Assembly (NCBI RefSeq): GCF_044464525.1
Contig: NZ_JBIQLE010000012.1
Location: 1-64,000, forward strand
Origin: Pusillimonas sp044464525
Lineage (GTDB): Bacteria > Pseudomonadota > Gammaproteobacteria > Burkholderiales > Burkholderiaceae_B
Reading direction: 5' to 3'
Length of the DNA stretch: 64,000 nt
Shown here in pieces: positions 33,833 through 43,403 of the stretch. The notes beneath the pieces were generated by a model, which saw nothing but the letters and a program-made list of their open reading frames with translations, did not search any database and had not been told where the DNA came from. The translations under genes and the position numbers were made by a program. The first letter of the stretch is position 1. Each line of letters opens with the position of its first letter.

Positions 33833-34849
33833 CTAACGTATGGGCAAGGGGTAGATCAAGCCGCCCTCGGTCCACAGGGCGTTGAGGCCACGCGGAATCT
33901 GAAGCGGGCTTTTCATGCCCACATTGCGCTCATAGCTTTCGCCGTAGTTGCCCACCTGCTTGACAATGTTGTAAGCCCATTTGTCGTCGAGGCCGAGATT
34001 CTTGCCGGCGCCGGGTGTCACACCCAGCAACCGCCTGATGGCGGGATTGTCGCTTTCCAGATGCTCATCGACGTTGGCACTCGTCAACCCAAGCTCTTCA
34101 GCTCCGGTCATGGCGTGCAATGTCCACTTCACGATGTTTAACCAGGCATCGTCTCCTTGCCGCACAAATGGACCCAACGGCTCTTTGGAGATCAGTTCAG
34201 GAAGCACGGCGTACGCATCCGGGTCCTGCATGCGGGAAACCCGTATTGAGGCCAGGCCCGAGGCATCGGTTGTGAATGCATCGCAGCGTCGGGCAGCAAA
34301 GGTGTTCACCACTTCGTTGAACTGCTCGATGACAACCGGACGATAGCTTATGCCGTTGGCGCGTGCCCAATCGGCCATGGTGTTCTCGTTAGAGGTGCCG
34401 GTCTGCATGCAGATGGTCGCCCCGTCGAGCTCTTTGGCACTGGTGACGCCCAGCTCTTTGTGCACCAGAAAGCCCTGCCCGTCATAGAAATTGATGCCGG
34501 CGCTAATGGCGCCCAGGGCCGTGTCGCGCTGCTGCGTGACGGTGGTATTACGAGCCAGGACATCGATCTCTGCTGACTGCAGCGCGGTGAAGCGCTGCTG
34601 GGAGTTAAGCGGCACGGCCTTGAATTTATCGGCATCGCCCAGAACCGCTGCGGCGACAGCGCGACACAAGTCGATGTCCAGCCCGCGCCACACGCCTTTG
34701 TCATCCGGTGTAGAAAACCCGGCAAAACCGGTGGTCACGCCGCATTGCACGTAACCGCGCTGCGTGACAATGTCGAGCGTATCGGCGCGCGCAGCCGATG
34801 CGCCAAACGACAAGACCAATGCCAACAGGAAACCGATTGGATGACGCAT
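33833..34849 (-). CDS. General L-amino-acid ABC transporter substrate-binding protein (AapJ-like)
   Basis: A 338-residue periplasmic binding protein with signal peptide (about 1-22, cleavage after ARA). Family-3 SBP motifs are present: GYVQCGVTTGFAGFSTPDDK, WRGLDIDLCRAVAAAVLGD and VGNYGESYERNVG. AAGGAGAAAAA precedes the ATG. No AapQMP permease or ATPase gene is adjacent, so it is an orphan that must use a transporter encoded elsewhere. It converges with dprA. Confidence 0.88.
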   Translation of the reverse strand: MRHPIGFLLALVLSFGASAARADTLDIVTQRGYVQCGVTTGFAGFSTPDDKGVWRGLDIDLCRAVAAAVLGDADKFKAVPLNSQQRFTALQSAEIDVLARNTTVTQQRDTALGAISAGINFYDGQGFLVHKELGVTSAKELDGATICMQTGTSNENTMADWARANGISYRPVVIEQFNEVVNTFAARRCDAFTTDASGLASIRVSRMQDPDAYAVLPELISKEPLGPFVRQGDDAWLNIVKWTLHAMTGAEELGLTSANVDEHLESDNPAIRRLLGVTPGAGKNLGLDDKWAYNIVKQVGNYGESYERNVGMKSPLQIPRGLNALWTEGGLIYPLPIR

Positions 34850-34903
34850 TTTTTCTCCTTGAATCTTGCGAGGCCGGACAGCGCCAAGCCCCATCCTTAC
34901 ACT

Positions 34904-35590
34904 TTATCGTGGGCCAAAAATGGCGGATCCGATGCGCACCTCGGTGGAGCCCTCTTCGATCGCCCACTCGAAATCACCACTCATGCCCATGGAAAGCCGA
35001 TCAAGGCCGGTATGGCCTTGCGCCCGCATGCGGTCGCGCAATTCGCGAAGCAGACCGAAGCACGCGCGCACTGCGCTTTCATCGGGCGAGTTGATCGCCA
35101 TGGTCATCAACCCCTTCACCCGCATGGTGGGCAATTCACGAAGACGGTCGAGAAACTCCGGCAACTCGTCGGCATCAAGCCCAAACTTGGAGGGTTCGGG
35201 CGAAGTCTTTACCTGCACCAAGACGTCAATGACACGCTCTTCAAGTTGCAGCCTTGCATGCAGCGCCTCGGCCAAAGACCAGCGGTCGAGCGACTGCACT
35301 TCGTTGACCAGCCGTGCGGCGTCCCTGGCCTTGTTGGTTTGCAGATGCCCGATCAACACCCATTCGGGCCGCAGGTCGGTAAGCTCGGCATCTTTTTGCC
35401 GAATCTCTTGCATGCGGTTTTCCCCGAAGCGGCGGATGCCCAAGGCGGCGGCCTCGCGCAGCACATCGGAGGGAAATGTTTTGCTTACCGGCAACAAACT
35501 GACTTCGTCCGGCGATCGGCCGGCTCGTCGGCACGCCTGGTCGATACGGCTACGAACGGCTGCAAGCCGGCTTTCCAAAGAATCTGGCAT
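34904..35590 (-). CDS. YggS family PLP homeostasis protein
   Basis: A 228-residue alanine-racemase-fold protein that binds pyridoxal phosphate without racemase activity (YggS/PROSC/PLPBP family). The PLP lysine is in LLPVSKTFPSD, with RRFGENRMQE, WVLIGHLQTNKA and LSMGMSGDFEWAIEEGSTEVRIGSAIFG. ATG 35590 gives the usual length; the frame extends 59 codons upstream without homology. The SBP gene follows 54 bp downstream on the same strand. Confidence 0.92.
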   Translation of the reverse strand: MPDSLESRLAAVRSRIDQACRRAGRSPDEVSLLPVSKTFPSDVLREAAALGIRRFGENRMQEIRQKDAELTDLRPEWVLIGHLQTNKARDAARLVNEVQSLDRWSLAEALHARLQLEERVIDVLVQVKTSPEPSKFGLDADELPEFLDRLRELPTMRVKGLMTMAINSPDESAVRACFGLLRELRDRMRAQGHTGLDRLSMGMSGDFEWAIEEGSTEVRIGSAIFGPR

Positions 35591-35816
35591 CACTAAAAAC
35601 AGGCCCCTGATGGCATAATCGAACGACGCGAGACGGGAAGCCCCGGCGTCGCGGCGACCGGTGCGCGGTCGCACGAACCAAACCCACAGTTTAGTGCAGT
35701 TAAGCGCGGCCGCTTCCAGGCAGCCCAGTTGCGCCGCGAGCTTCGCCAAGAAATGGAAAGCCGCCACCTCGGGATCAAGGCGGTGGATTAAGTTCTGCCA
35801 AGACGAAAAAGCCTGT

Positions 35817-37115
35817 CTACAGCACCATTCCGGCGGCCGCTGTCTGATGGGTGGCAGGGTCTATCAAGATAAATGAACCCGTGACTGCGACTTCTGTATA
35901 GGAATCCAGAGCAAGCGCATCGCGCGTGCTCAACGACACACGTCCGATATCGTTCATTTCCAGTTTGTCCGCCGACGCCCCCTGCCCCAGCTCGTGGCTG
36001 TCACGCCGCGTGTAAACAGTGTGCACGCGCGCTTTGGTCAGGCGAGTCCCCTGCTTGAGCCAGTATTGCCGCTCCGGATTGAGCGCCTGCTGATCCAGCC
36101 AGCAGATTTCAGCATCGAACGCATTGGCCACGCGGACAGAATCATCGGCACGAACCATCAGATCACCCCGAGAGGCGTCGACGTCTCGATCAAGCACGAC
36201 GGTAATGCTGTCGCCCGCCCTGGCCTGCTCGATATCGCGATCAAAGGCGACAAGCCGCGCCACGCGGACGCCCACGCCCGAGGGCATGATCTTCACTTCG
36301 TCGCCGACGCGCAGCACTCCGCTGGCGAGCTGCCCCGCATAGCCGCGGAAACTGTCCTTGGAGTCGCCGCCATGCCTGATGACCCATTGCAGGAACAGCC
36401 GCGCTGGGCCGTCGGCATCCAGATCAGCGATGGAAAGTTCTTCTAGCAGCGACAGCAACGGCGGGCCTTCATACCACGGCGCGTGGGGGGAAGCCGCCAC
36501 TACGTTGTCGCCCTTGAGTGCTGAAATAGGCACGATATGGAAGTCGTCGATGTCCAGCTTGGCGGCCAGTTCGGCATAAGAGGCCCGAATCCGCTCGAAG
36601 ACGCTTTGATCCCAATCGACCAGGTCCATCTTGTTCACGGCCACGATGATGTGCTTGATGCCCAACAGCGCCGCTAGCGCGCTGTGCCTGCGCGTCTGAA
36701 CCAGGAGCTTGCCGTCTTTGGCCTTTCCGGCATCGACCAGGATGATGGCGGCCTGGGCGGTAGAGGCTCCGGTAACCATGTTGCGGGTGTATTGCTCGTG
36801 CCCCGGAGCATCAGCCACGATGAATTTTCGGCGCGGCGTGGCGAAATAGCGGTAGGCCACATCGATGGTAATGCCTTGTTCGCGTTCAGCCTCCAGGCCG
36901 TCTGTCAATAAGGCCAGGTCGGGCTCGTCGGCCTGGACACGCTTGTATTTAGAGCGCGAGATCGCCTCGAGCTGATCGGCGAAAACGCCTTTGCTGTCGT
37001 ATAGCAGCCTGCCGATCAGGGTTGATTTTCCATCGTCCACCGAACCAGCTGTGATAAATCGAAGAACCTGCGTGTCGGCCGCAACGGCCCATGGTTCATG
37101 TACGGCATTCATCAA
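35817..37115 (-). CDS. cysN: Sulfate adenylyltransferase subunit 1 (GTPase)
   Basis: A 432-residue EF-Tu-like GTPase that drives ATP sulfurylase. It has GSVDDGKSTLIGRLLYDSK, DAPGHEQYTRNMVTGA and VNKMDLVDW, then beta-barrel domains II and III. There is no C-terminal APS kinase (CysC) fusion, which fits direct reduction of APS. It overlaps cysD by 4 bp and is the last gene of the cysH-cysD-cysN operon. Confidence 0.97.
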   Translation of the reverse strand: MMNAVHEPWAVAADTQVLRFITAGSVDDGKSTLIGRLLYDSKGVFADQLEAISRSKYKRVQADEPDLALLTDGLEAEREQGITIDVAYRYFATPRRKFIVADAPGHEQYTRNMVTGASTAQAAIILVDAGKAKDGKLLVQTRRHSALAALLGIKHIIVAVNKMDLVDWDQSVFERIRASYAELAAKLDIDDFHIVPISALKGDNVVAASPHAPWYEGPPLLSLLEELSIADLDADGPARLFLQWVIRHGGDSKDSFRGYAGQLASGVLRVGDEVKIMPSGVGVRVARLVAFDRDIEQARAGDSITVVLDRDVDASRGDLMVRADDSVRVANAFDAEICWLDQQALNPERQYWLKQGTRLTKARVHTVYTRRDSHELGQGASADKLEMNDIGRVSLSTRDALALDSYTEVAVTGSFILIDPATHQTAAAGMVL

Positions 37116-38020
37116 AAATATCCTTCTTTCTTGCGTTTCTCCATCGAAGCTTCAGACGTCTGGTCGTCCAGACGCGTGGCGCCGCGTTCGGTAATAGTGG
37201 TAATAGCGGTTTCGGCAATGATCTCCAGCGGCGTCGAGGCAGTGGAAGCCACCGGGCAGGTGCACGAAATATCGCCGACTGTTCTGAATCGCACCGTGCG
37301 CACCTCGGGGGTTTCGCCTTCTTTGGGCGGGGTCAGGGGCGTTATCGGCACAAGCAGGCCCTGGCGCTGCACAACCCGGCGCTCGTGGGCATAGTAGATC
37401 GACGGCAGGCTCAGGCCTTCGCGCGCGATGTACTGCCACACGTCCAGCTCCGTCCAGTTCGAAATGGGGAACACGCGCATGTTTTCGCCGGGATAGACTC
37501 GGGTATTGAACAGGTTCCAAAGCTCGGGGCGCTGTCCCTTGGGGTCCCACTGCCCAAACTCGTTCCTGAACGAAAAAACCCGTTCTTTGGCCCGCGCCTT
37601 CTCTTCGTCGCGGCGGGCGCCGCCTATGCATGCGTCAAACCCGAATTCCTCGATGGCTTCAAGCAGCGTGACAGCCTGGGCGGCGTTGCGCGAATCAGTC
37701 TGCTTGCGCAGCACAACGGTACCGCGGGCAACGGAATCTTCCACAGAGCGCACGATGAGGTTCTCCCCCAGTTCGGCGGCACGCTGGTCGCGAAAGCGGA
37801 TGACTTCATCGAAGTTATGCCCCGTATCAATGTGCATCAAGGGAAACGGGAATCCTCCGGGCCGGAAGGCCTTTTCTGCCAGTCGCAGCAGCACGACGGA
37901 ATCCTTGCCGCCCGAAAAAAGCAGGACGGGGCGCTCGCACTCTGCCGCCACCTCGCGCAATATGTAGATGGCTTCCGATTCGAGCCAGTCCAGATGTGTT
38001 CTTGGCGATAAATCACCCAT
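37112..38020 (-). CDS. cysD: Sulfate adenylyltransferase subunit 2
   Basis: A 302-residue catalytic subunit of ATP sulfurylase that makes adenosine 5'-phosphosulfate (APS). The N-type PP-loop is LLFSGGKDSVVLLRLA, and conserved IDTGHNFDEVI and FDACIGGARRDEEKARAKER segments are present. It overlaps both cysH (8 bp) and cysN (4 bp), indicating tight translational coupling. Confidence 0.97.
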   Translation of the reverse strand: MGDLSPRTHLDWLESEAIYILREVAAECERPVLLFSGGKDSVVLLRLAEKAFRPGGFPFPLMHIDTGHNFDEVIRFRDQRAAELGENLIVRSVEDSVARGTVVLRKQTDSRNAAQAVTLLEAIEEFGFDACIGGARRDEEKARAKERVFSFRNEFGQWDPKGQRPELWNLFNTRVYPGENMRVFPISNWTELDVWQYIAREGLSLPSIYYAHERRVVQRQGLLVPITPLTPPKEGETPEVRTVRFRTVGDISCTCPVASTASTPLEIIAETAITTITERGATRLDDQTSEASMEKRKKEGYF

Positions 38021-38750
38021 TTTCAGTTTCCTTCACAGATGCCAGGTTGCCTTGATGCAGGCCGCACTCTTTGGACGAGGCCTGCTCCCACCACCAGCGG
38101 CCGGCGCGCGGATGTTCTCCGGGCCGGACCGCACGCGTACAGGGGTCGCAACCGATTGACGGATAGCCCTGGTCGTGCAGCGGGTTGTACGGAATGCCGT
38201 AAGCGCGAATGACGGCCCATATCTGGGCGCCGGTCCACGACGCGAGTGGGTTGTATTTATGCAGGCCAAATGTGTGGTCGTATTCGGCTTCGGCCAGCTC
38301 TGACCGCGTAACGGACTGGTCTCGATGCTGGCCGGTCAGCCAGGCGGAATGCCCAGCCAAGGCGCGGCGCAGCGGTTCGACTTTGCGGATGCCGCAGCAT
38401 GCCTTGCGTAGCTCGATGCTTTCGTAAAAGCCGAATTCACCATGCTGGGCAACGTGCTCCTGCACGGCCTGGGCATCGGGGCGCACGACGCGTAGGGCAA
38501 CACCGTACCGCTCGGCGATGCGGTCGACCATGGCCAGGGTTTGAGGATGCAGGCGGCCGGTGTCCAGCGTAAATATCTCGATGGGCAATTTTGCCCCGAA
38601 AATGGCATGGCTCAACACCATATCCTCGGCCGCCAGCGACGATGCGAAGACGGCGTCAGGGTGCCGTGCGCTGATCTGGGTGAGGGTATCGACCAGGGCT
38701 TGCCATTTCTGGCGAGTTTCCTGGTCGAGAGGTTCGGTTCCGGTGGTCAC
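38013..38750 (-). CDS. cysH: Adenylyl-sulfate (APS) reductase, [4Fe-4S] type
   Basis: A 245-residue reductase giving sulfite. It carries the two cysteine pairs of the iron-sulfur, APS-using class (CC in KACCGIRKVEPL and C-x-x-C in GCDPCTRA) plus the catalytic ECGLH near the C terminus. The start is GTG at 38750. No cysI, cysG or DUF934 gene lies upstream, unlike the common beta-proteobacterial cysI-DUF934-cysHDN order, so sulfite reductase must be encoded elsewhere. Confidence 0.93.
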   Translation of the reverse strand: MTTGTEPLDQETRQKWQALVDTLTQISARHPDAVFASSLAAEDMVLSHAIFGAKLPIEIFTLDTGRLHPQTLAMVDRIAERYGVALRVVRPDAQAVQEHVAQHGEFGFYESIELRKACCGIRKVEPLRRALAGHSAWLTGQHRDQSVTRSELAEAEYDHTFGLHKYNPLASWTGAQIWAVIRAYGIPYNPLHDQGYPSIGCDPCTRAVRPGEHPRAGRWWWEQASSKECGLHQGNLASVKETENG

Positions 38751-38901
38751 GCTTCATCTATCCTTGATTGCAGATCGGATAGTGTGGAGCCAGACAGGTT
38801 TCTGGGGAACTACTTAATCGTTAGGTGTTTATAGGGTTTGGGTATTTGGAAGAGGTTCTTGGACCGCCCCGCCCCGACTAAAGAACACAAAAGGGCACGA
38901 A

Positions 38902-39834
38902 CTAAGGAAAAAATGCCTCTAGCTGTCGCCGCGATTCAAAGCGCCGCCGCTGCCCGCTGAAAGGATCGACAAACTCCACCGCACGCGCCAGCAATTGCAA
39001 AGGCCGGGTGTAATCATCCTCGGAATCGGCCGGCCGCCACTCAGGATAAAAAGGGTCGTTGCAGATAGGAATACCAAGGGCGCTCATGTGAGCACGTAAC
39101 TGGTGCTTGCGACCCGTCGTGGGAAGCAGGCGATAGCGCGCCAAATTTCCAGCCGTCTCCAAGAGCTCAATATAGGTTTCGCTGTTTGCCTCGCCCTGAA
39201 CCTCTTGCATCATGAAATGCGATTCCGCGGGCTCGAGGCGGCTCAGATAACGGCAAGGCAGCCTCAAGTCGGCTCGCCAAGGCGCCACAGCCTCATACTC
39301 CTTAAAAACCTCGCGTGTTTGAAGCAGTCGCTGGTATGCCCCGCGGCTGCTTGGGTCGACGCAGAACAACATGACACCCGCCGTATCCCGATCAAGACGA
39401 TGTATAGGGGTCAATTGAGGCAAACTGAAGCGATCACGCAAACGCGTCAGTGCCGTTTCCCGCAAATGGCGGCCGCCGGGAATGCTGGCCAGGAAATGGG
39501 GTTTGTCGACGACGATGAGCCGCTCATCGCGATGCAGTACCCCAAGTTCGAAAGGCACAACCGGTTCATCAGGCACCACTCGGTAGTACCAAAGCCATTG
39601 ATTGGCCACGTATGGCGACTCTACCCGCTGAGCGATGCCGGCGTCATCCACAATATCCCCATCTTCCAGTCTTTGCCGCAATACTTCGGCAGGCACGAAG
39701 CGAAAGCGCTCAAGAAGAAAGTCGAATACTGTGGACCAAGTCCCCGCGGGCAAATATACCCGGCTGGGCGCAATGCCGTCGCGCACCGGAAGCGGCGCTG
39801 CCTGCATCAAGCGGGCATTGCGCAGGGACTTCAT
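38902..39834 (-). CDS. RluA-family pseudouridine synthase
   Basis: A 310-residue RNA pseudouridine synthase. The catalytic aspartate motif is HRLDRDTAGVMLF, with YRLLPTTGRKHQLRAHMSALG downstream. The N-terminal region has a degenerate S4-like segment. The exact RNA target (23S rRNA or tRNA) cannot be assigned. It overlaps rmuC by 4 bp and follows it on the minus strand. Confidence 0.88.
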   Translation of the reverse strand: MKSLRNARLMQAAPLPVRDGIAPSRVYLPAGTWSTVFDFLLERFRFVPAEVLRQRLEDGDIVDDAGIAQRVESPYVANQWLWYYRVVPDEPVVPFELGVLHRDERLIVVDKPHFLASIPGGRHLRETALTRLRDRFSLPQLTPIHRLDRDTAGVMLFCVDPSSRGAYQRLLQTREVFKEYEAVAPWRADLRLPCRYLSRLEPAESHFMMQEVQGEANSETYIELLETAGNLARYRLLPTTGRKHQLRAHMSALGIPICNDPFYPEWRPADSEDDYTRPLQLLARAVEFVDPFSGQRRRFESRRQLEAFFP

Positions 39835-41495
39835 GAACGTTGGGTGGCGTCCTTGTGCGCCGACTCCGCGTCGAGACCCGGGTCGGGATCTGGCTCGAGG
39901 TCTGGGTCAGGATGTTCGATGGCCGGATCCAAAGTAGATGTGTCTCGCTGCTGCGGCTTGCCTTCCTTAGCAAGTTTGTCGGCCTCATCGTCATGCTCAA
40001 TTAGCGGCGCCGAAACAACCAGCTCAAGTCTCTCTGTTTGAAAATCGGTATGCACAGGCTCAATATTGGGCATGGTCTTGTTGGCTTTGGCCGACAGCTC
40101 GCTGAATCGGGAGGCTTTGCCGTACAAACCCTGGCGACCGGCCAGCGAGGTGACCGTGCGGTTGTAGTGATTGCTGACCGTCCCCAGCGTGTCGCCCAGC
40201 TTCTTCAGGTTCTCGGCCACCACCACGACCTGGTTGTAGATTTCGCCTGCACGGGCACTAAGCTCGTGCGCCTCTTGGTTGCTGCGGGCAATGCGCCACA
40301 GATTAGCCACCGTGCGCAAGATGGGCATCAATGTAGTGTGCGAAACCATCACCACGTTGCGCTGGTAGCCGTAATCGAACAGGTCACGATTGTGCTTGAG
40401 CGCTTCTATATAGGCCGGCTCGATCGGCATGAACATCAGTACGAAGCTGGGGCTGCGCATGCCTATCAGGTTGCTGTAGTCTTTACGGGAAAGGTCGTCG
40501 ATATGGTTGCGCACGGCCTTGACATGGGCCTCAAGCGCCACTTGCAGCTCTACCTCGGTCTCCGCGTTGATGGCACGGTCATAATCCACCAAAGACACTT
40601 TGCTGTCGATGACCATATGCTTGTCGTCAGGCAGCTTGACGACGAAATCGGGGTGGCGCGCGTTGCCGGCCTCATCCTTGAAGCGCACTTGGGCTTCGTA
40701 GTGGTCGCCGGGAACCAGTCCGGCCAGTTGCAGCGTGCGTTCGAGCTGCACCTCGCCCCAGTTGCCGGCGGTCTTTTTCTCGCCACGCAGGGCGGTCGCC
40801 AAAGTATTGGCCTCGGCGCTCATTTTCATGCCGACTTCCAGCACCTGCTTTATCTCGGTGCCAAGCGCGGCATTGCCCTTTACCGACTCATCGTGCACCT
40901 GGTTGATACGCTGCTGGAAGCCTTGAATCTGCTCACGAAATGGTTTTAGCAAAGCATCCAGAGAAGACTGGCTGGTCTGCGCGAAGGTTTTGCCCTTTTC
41001 TTCAAGAATTTGGTTGGCGAGATTCTGAAATTCGGTCTTCAACTGCTGCCGGGATTGCTCGAGCGACTGCTTGAGCTCTCCGTATCCGGCCAGCTTTTCG
41101 GCGTGCGTGGCATTGAGGCTGGCAAGCTCGTTCTGGACGCGGGCGAGCCGATCTGCCGTAGCCTGCAGGGATTCTTCCTTGGATGTAAGGGCCTCGCGCG
41201 ACTCGACCAGCCGCTCACGCAAGCCCGCCGCTTCAGCTTTCCAGTGCGAAAGGTCGCGGTCAAGTGCGTTTTTTTCTTGCGCCAGCGACTCCAGGCGCTG
41301 TCCTGCCTGGCCAAGCTCATTGCGAATGCGTTCGGTGTCTTGTTGGTGTTGCGCAATAGCGGCTTCGGCCACCGCAAGACGCGAGCGCTGCGCCGCTGCG
41401 GCCTTGCGCACATACAGAAAACAAGCCGCTGCGCCGGTTAAAAGACCGGCTAAAACGAGCAGCGCACCCACGATAAAAGACGATATCTGTATCAC
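39831..41495 (-). CDS. rmuC: DNA recombination protein RmuC
   Basis: A 554-residue protein with one N-terminal transmembrane helix (about 4-26), a long coiled coil (about 30-190) and the RmuC nuclease-like domain (about 200-460, GNWGEVQLERTLQLAGLVPG and DFVVKLPDDKHMVIDSKVSL). In E. coli it limits inversions at short inverted repeats. The tail from about 500 is very acidic with Asp-Pro repeats (DPDLEPDPDPG). Confidence 0.92.
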   Translation of the reverse strand: MIQISSFIVGALLVLAGLLTGAAACFLYVRKAAAAQRSRLAVAEAAIAQHQQDTERIRNELGQAGQRLESLAQEKNALDRDLSHWKAEAAGLRERLVESREALTSKEESLQATADRLARVQNELASLNATHAEKLAGYGELKQSLEQSRQQLKTEFQNLANQILEEKGKTFAQTSQSSLDALLKPFREQIQGFQQRINQVHDESVKGNAALGTEIKQVLEVGMKMSAEANTLATALRGEKKTAGNWGEVQLERTLQLAGLVPGDHYEAQVRFKDEAGNARHPDFVVKLPDDKHMVIDSKVSLVDYDRAINAETEVELQVALEAHVKAVRNHIDDLSRKDYSNLIGMRSPSFVLMFMPIEPAYIEALKHNRDLFDYGYQRNVVMVSHTTLMPILRTVANLWRIARSNQEAHELSARAGEIYNQVVVVAENLKKLGDTLGTVSNHYNRTVTSLAGRQGLYGKASRFSELSAKANKTMPNIEPVHTDFQTERLELVVSAPLIEHDDEADKLAKEGKPQQRDTSTLDPAIEHPDPDLEPDPDPGLDAESAHKDATQRS

Positions 41496-41509
41496 GAACG
41501 TTATTCCAA

Positions 41510-42334
41510 CTACTTCTTTCTAACGCCAAAGCAGTTCTCGAGCGCAGGAAAAGTGCCCGAACGCACTTCATCGGCATACTGGCCCACCGCCTGGCTGATG
41601 AGCGCGCCGACATCGGCGAACTGTCTGGCGAACTTGGGAATGCGGCCGCCGGTCAGCCCCAGAATGTCTTCGGTGACCAGGATTTGGCCATCGCAGTCGG
41701 GCGAAGCGCCGATGCCTATGGTTGGAATGGAAACATCCTGGGTAATGCGCCGAGCCAGCCCTTCGGCCACGCCCTCCAGCACCAAGCCGAAGGCCCCGGC
41801 TTTTTCATGGGCCACGGCATCGTCGTAGATGCGCTCGGCAGATTCGTCTGTGAGGCCTTGCGCCTTGAACCCGCCCATGGTGTTAACGTATTGAGGCATG
41901 AGGCCCACGTGCGCCAGCACCGGAATACCTCGCTCGACCAGGAATTGGGTGGTGGGGGCCAGCGCGGCACCGCCTTCCATCTTGACGCCGTCCACCCCCG
42001 ACAACGCCAGCATTCGAGCCGCGCTTTGAAATGCTTGCTGCGGAGACTCTTGATAAGTGCCGAAGGGCATGTCCACAATAATGCATGCCCGCTGTGTCGA
42101 ACGCACCACGGCTGCCGCGTGCGCCGCCATCTGCTCAAGAGTAATGGCCAACGTGCTGGGCATGTCGTAACCCACCATGGCGGTAGAGTCGCCGATGAGG
42201 ATCATGTCGAGATGCTCGTCGAGCAAGCGGGCAAAAGGCGCGCTGTAGGCGGTAAGCGAAGCAATTTTTTGCTCGCCCTTGTAGGCCATGAGTTGCGGCA
42301 CGCTAATGCGCTTGACTTCGGTGTGGATGCTCAC
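41510..42334 (-). CDS. panB: 3-methyl-2-oxobutanoate hydroxymethyltransferase
   Basis: A 274-residue enzyme of pantothenate synthesis that makes ketopantoate from ketoisovalerate and methylene-THF. Signatures are LTAYSAPFARLLDEHLDMIL, GDSTAMVGYDMPSTL and VKMEGG. The start is GTG at 42334, chosen because AAGGAG lies just upstream and it matches family length; the open frame runs further upstream without homology. No panC is adjacent. Confidence 0.94.
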   Translation of the reverse strand: MSIHTEVKRISVPQLMAYKGEQKIASLTAYSAPFARLLDEHLDMILIGDSTAMVGYDMPSTLAITLEQMAAHAAAVVRSTQRACIIVDMPFGTYQESPQQAFQSAARMLALSGVDGVKMEGGAALAPTTQFLVERGIPVLAHVGLMPQYVNTMGGFKAQGLTDESAERIYDDAVAHEKAGAFGLVLEGVAEGLARRITQDVSIPTIGIGASPDCDGQILVTEDILGLTGGRIPKFARQFADVGALISQAVGQYADEVRSGTFPALENCFGVRKK

Positions 42335-42494
42335 ATCCTGCTCCTTGAAATTAACGGCAAGCCGCAGCCTGGCTCTGAAAGCCGGCACCCGTACGGCGTG
42401 CTTTTTAACATACGTATAATCGGTTCCATCGAACCTGCGCCGACCATTGAGCGCAAGGTCCAGCATAACCCGTTCACGCATCACGGAGAGCAAT

Positions 42495-43340
42495 ATGACC
42501 AATATTCTAAACACCATCAAATTGCACGATGGAAATGCGATACCGCGATTAGGTTTCGGTGTCTGGCAGGTAGAGGACGACATCGCGGCCGACACCGTGA
42601 AGACCGCCATAGATACCGGCTATCGGCTGGTCGACACGGCCGCCATCTACGGCAACGAGTCAGGGGTTGGCGAAGGCATCCGCCGCAGCGCCATCGACCG
42701 CCGCGAGCTTTTCGTCACCACCAAGCTATGGAACGACCGGCACGGCTACGACGAAACCCTGGCCGCTTTCGACGAAAGCATGGAAAAACTTGGGCTTGAG
42801 TATCTGGACATGTATTTGATCCATTGGCCCGCCCCCAAAATCGGCCTGTACGTCAAATCGTGGGAAGCACTGATCCGCTTGCGCGACGAAGGCCGTATCA
42901 AGTCGCTGGGGGTGTCGAACTTCAATATCGGGCATCTGCAGCGCCTGCTCGATGAAACCGGCGTATTGCCGGTGGTCAACCAGATTGAGCTCAACCCTCG
43001 TTTTCAACAGCCCGAGCTGCGTGAATATCATGCCGAACACGATATCGTGACCCAATCATGGAGCCCTCTTGGGCACGGCCTGCTTTGGGAGAACCCCACG
43101 CTGAAGGCTATTGCCGCCAAGCATGGGCGTTCGCTGGCCCAAGTGGTGCTGCGCTGGCACACTCAACTGGGCAATGCCGTCATTCCAAAATCCGTCACGC
43201 CCGCGCGCATTCGAGAGAACTTCAATATTTTCGACTTTACGCTCGACGCCGAAGACATGGCGGCAATCGCCCCGCTGCACGATACAGACGCCCGTCATGG
43301 CCCTGACCCCGAGCGCTTCCGGCTGCCCAAGACCAGTTGA
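42495..43340 (+). CDS. Aldo/keto reductase
   Basis: A 281-residue NADPH-dependent reductase of the AKR5-type (2,5-diketo-gluconic acid reductase/prostaglandin synthase group). The catalytic tetrad is visible: Asp and Tyr in DTAAIYGNE, Lys in VTTKLWND, His in LIHWPAP. The C terminus VIPKSVTPARIRENFNIFDF binds the nucleotide. A GGAGAG site precedes ATG 42495. It is divergent from panB; substrate unknown. Confidence 0.9.
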   Translation: MTNILNTIKLHDGNAIPRLGFGVWQVEDDIAADTVKTAIDTGYRLVDTAAIYGNESGVGEGIRRSAIDRRELFVTTKLWNDRHGYDETLAAFDESMEKLGLEYLDMYLIHWPAPKIGLYVKSWEALIRLRDEGRIKSLGVSNFNIGHLQRLLDETGVLPVVNQIELNPRFQQPELREYHAEHDIVTQSWSPLGHGLLWENPTLKAIAAKHGRSLAQVVLRWHTQLGNAVIPKSVTPARIRENFNIFDFTLDAEDMAAIAPLHDTDARHGPDPERFRLPKTS

Positions 43341-43403
43341 TTCTTTGCCTTCCAACATACGGGCGCTTGAGGATCGCGGCTTGAATCGACTGCTACGCGG
43401 CAA

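Noticed and set aside
33821..33848. CTTGCCC/GGGCAAG inverted repeat between dprA and the SBP gene
   Set aside because: Seven-bp stem with a 14-nt loop that overlaps the SBP stop codon; too weak to call a terminator.
35594..35791. Open plus-strand frame ending in LRRELRQEMESRHLGIKAVD
   Set aside because: It looks protein-like at its end but has no start codon upstream and is interrupted by TAA at 35594; kept only as a possible gene remnant.
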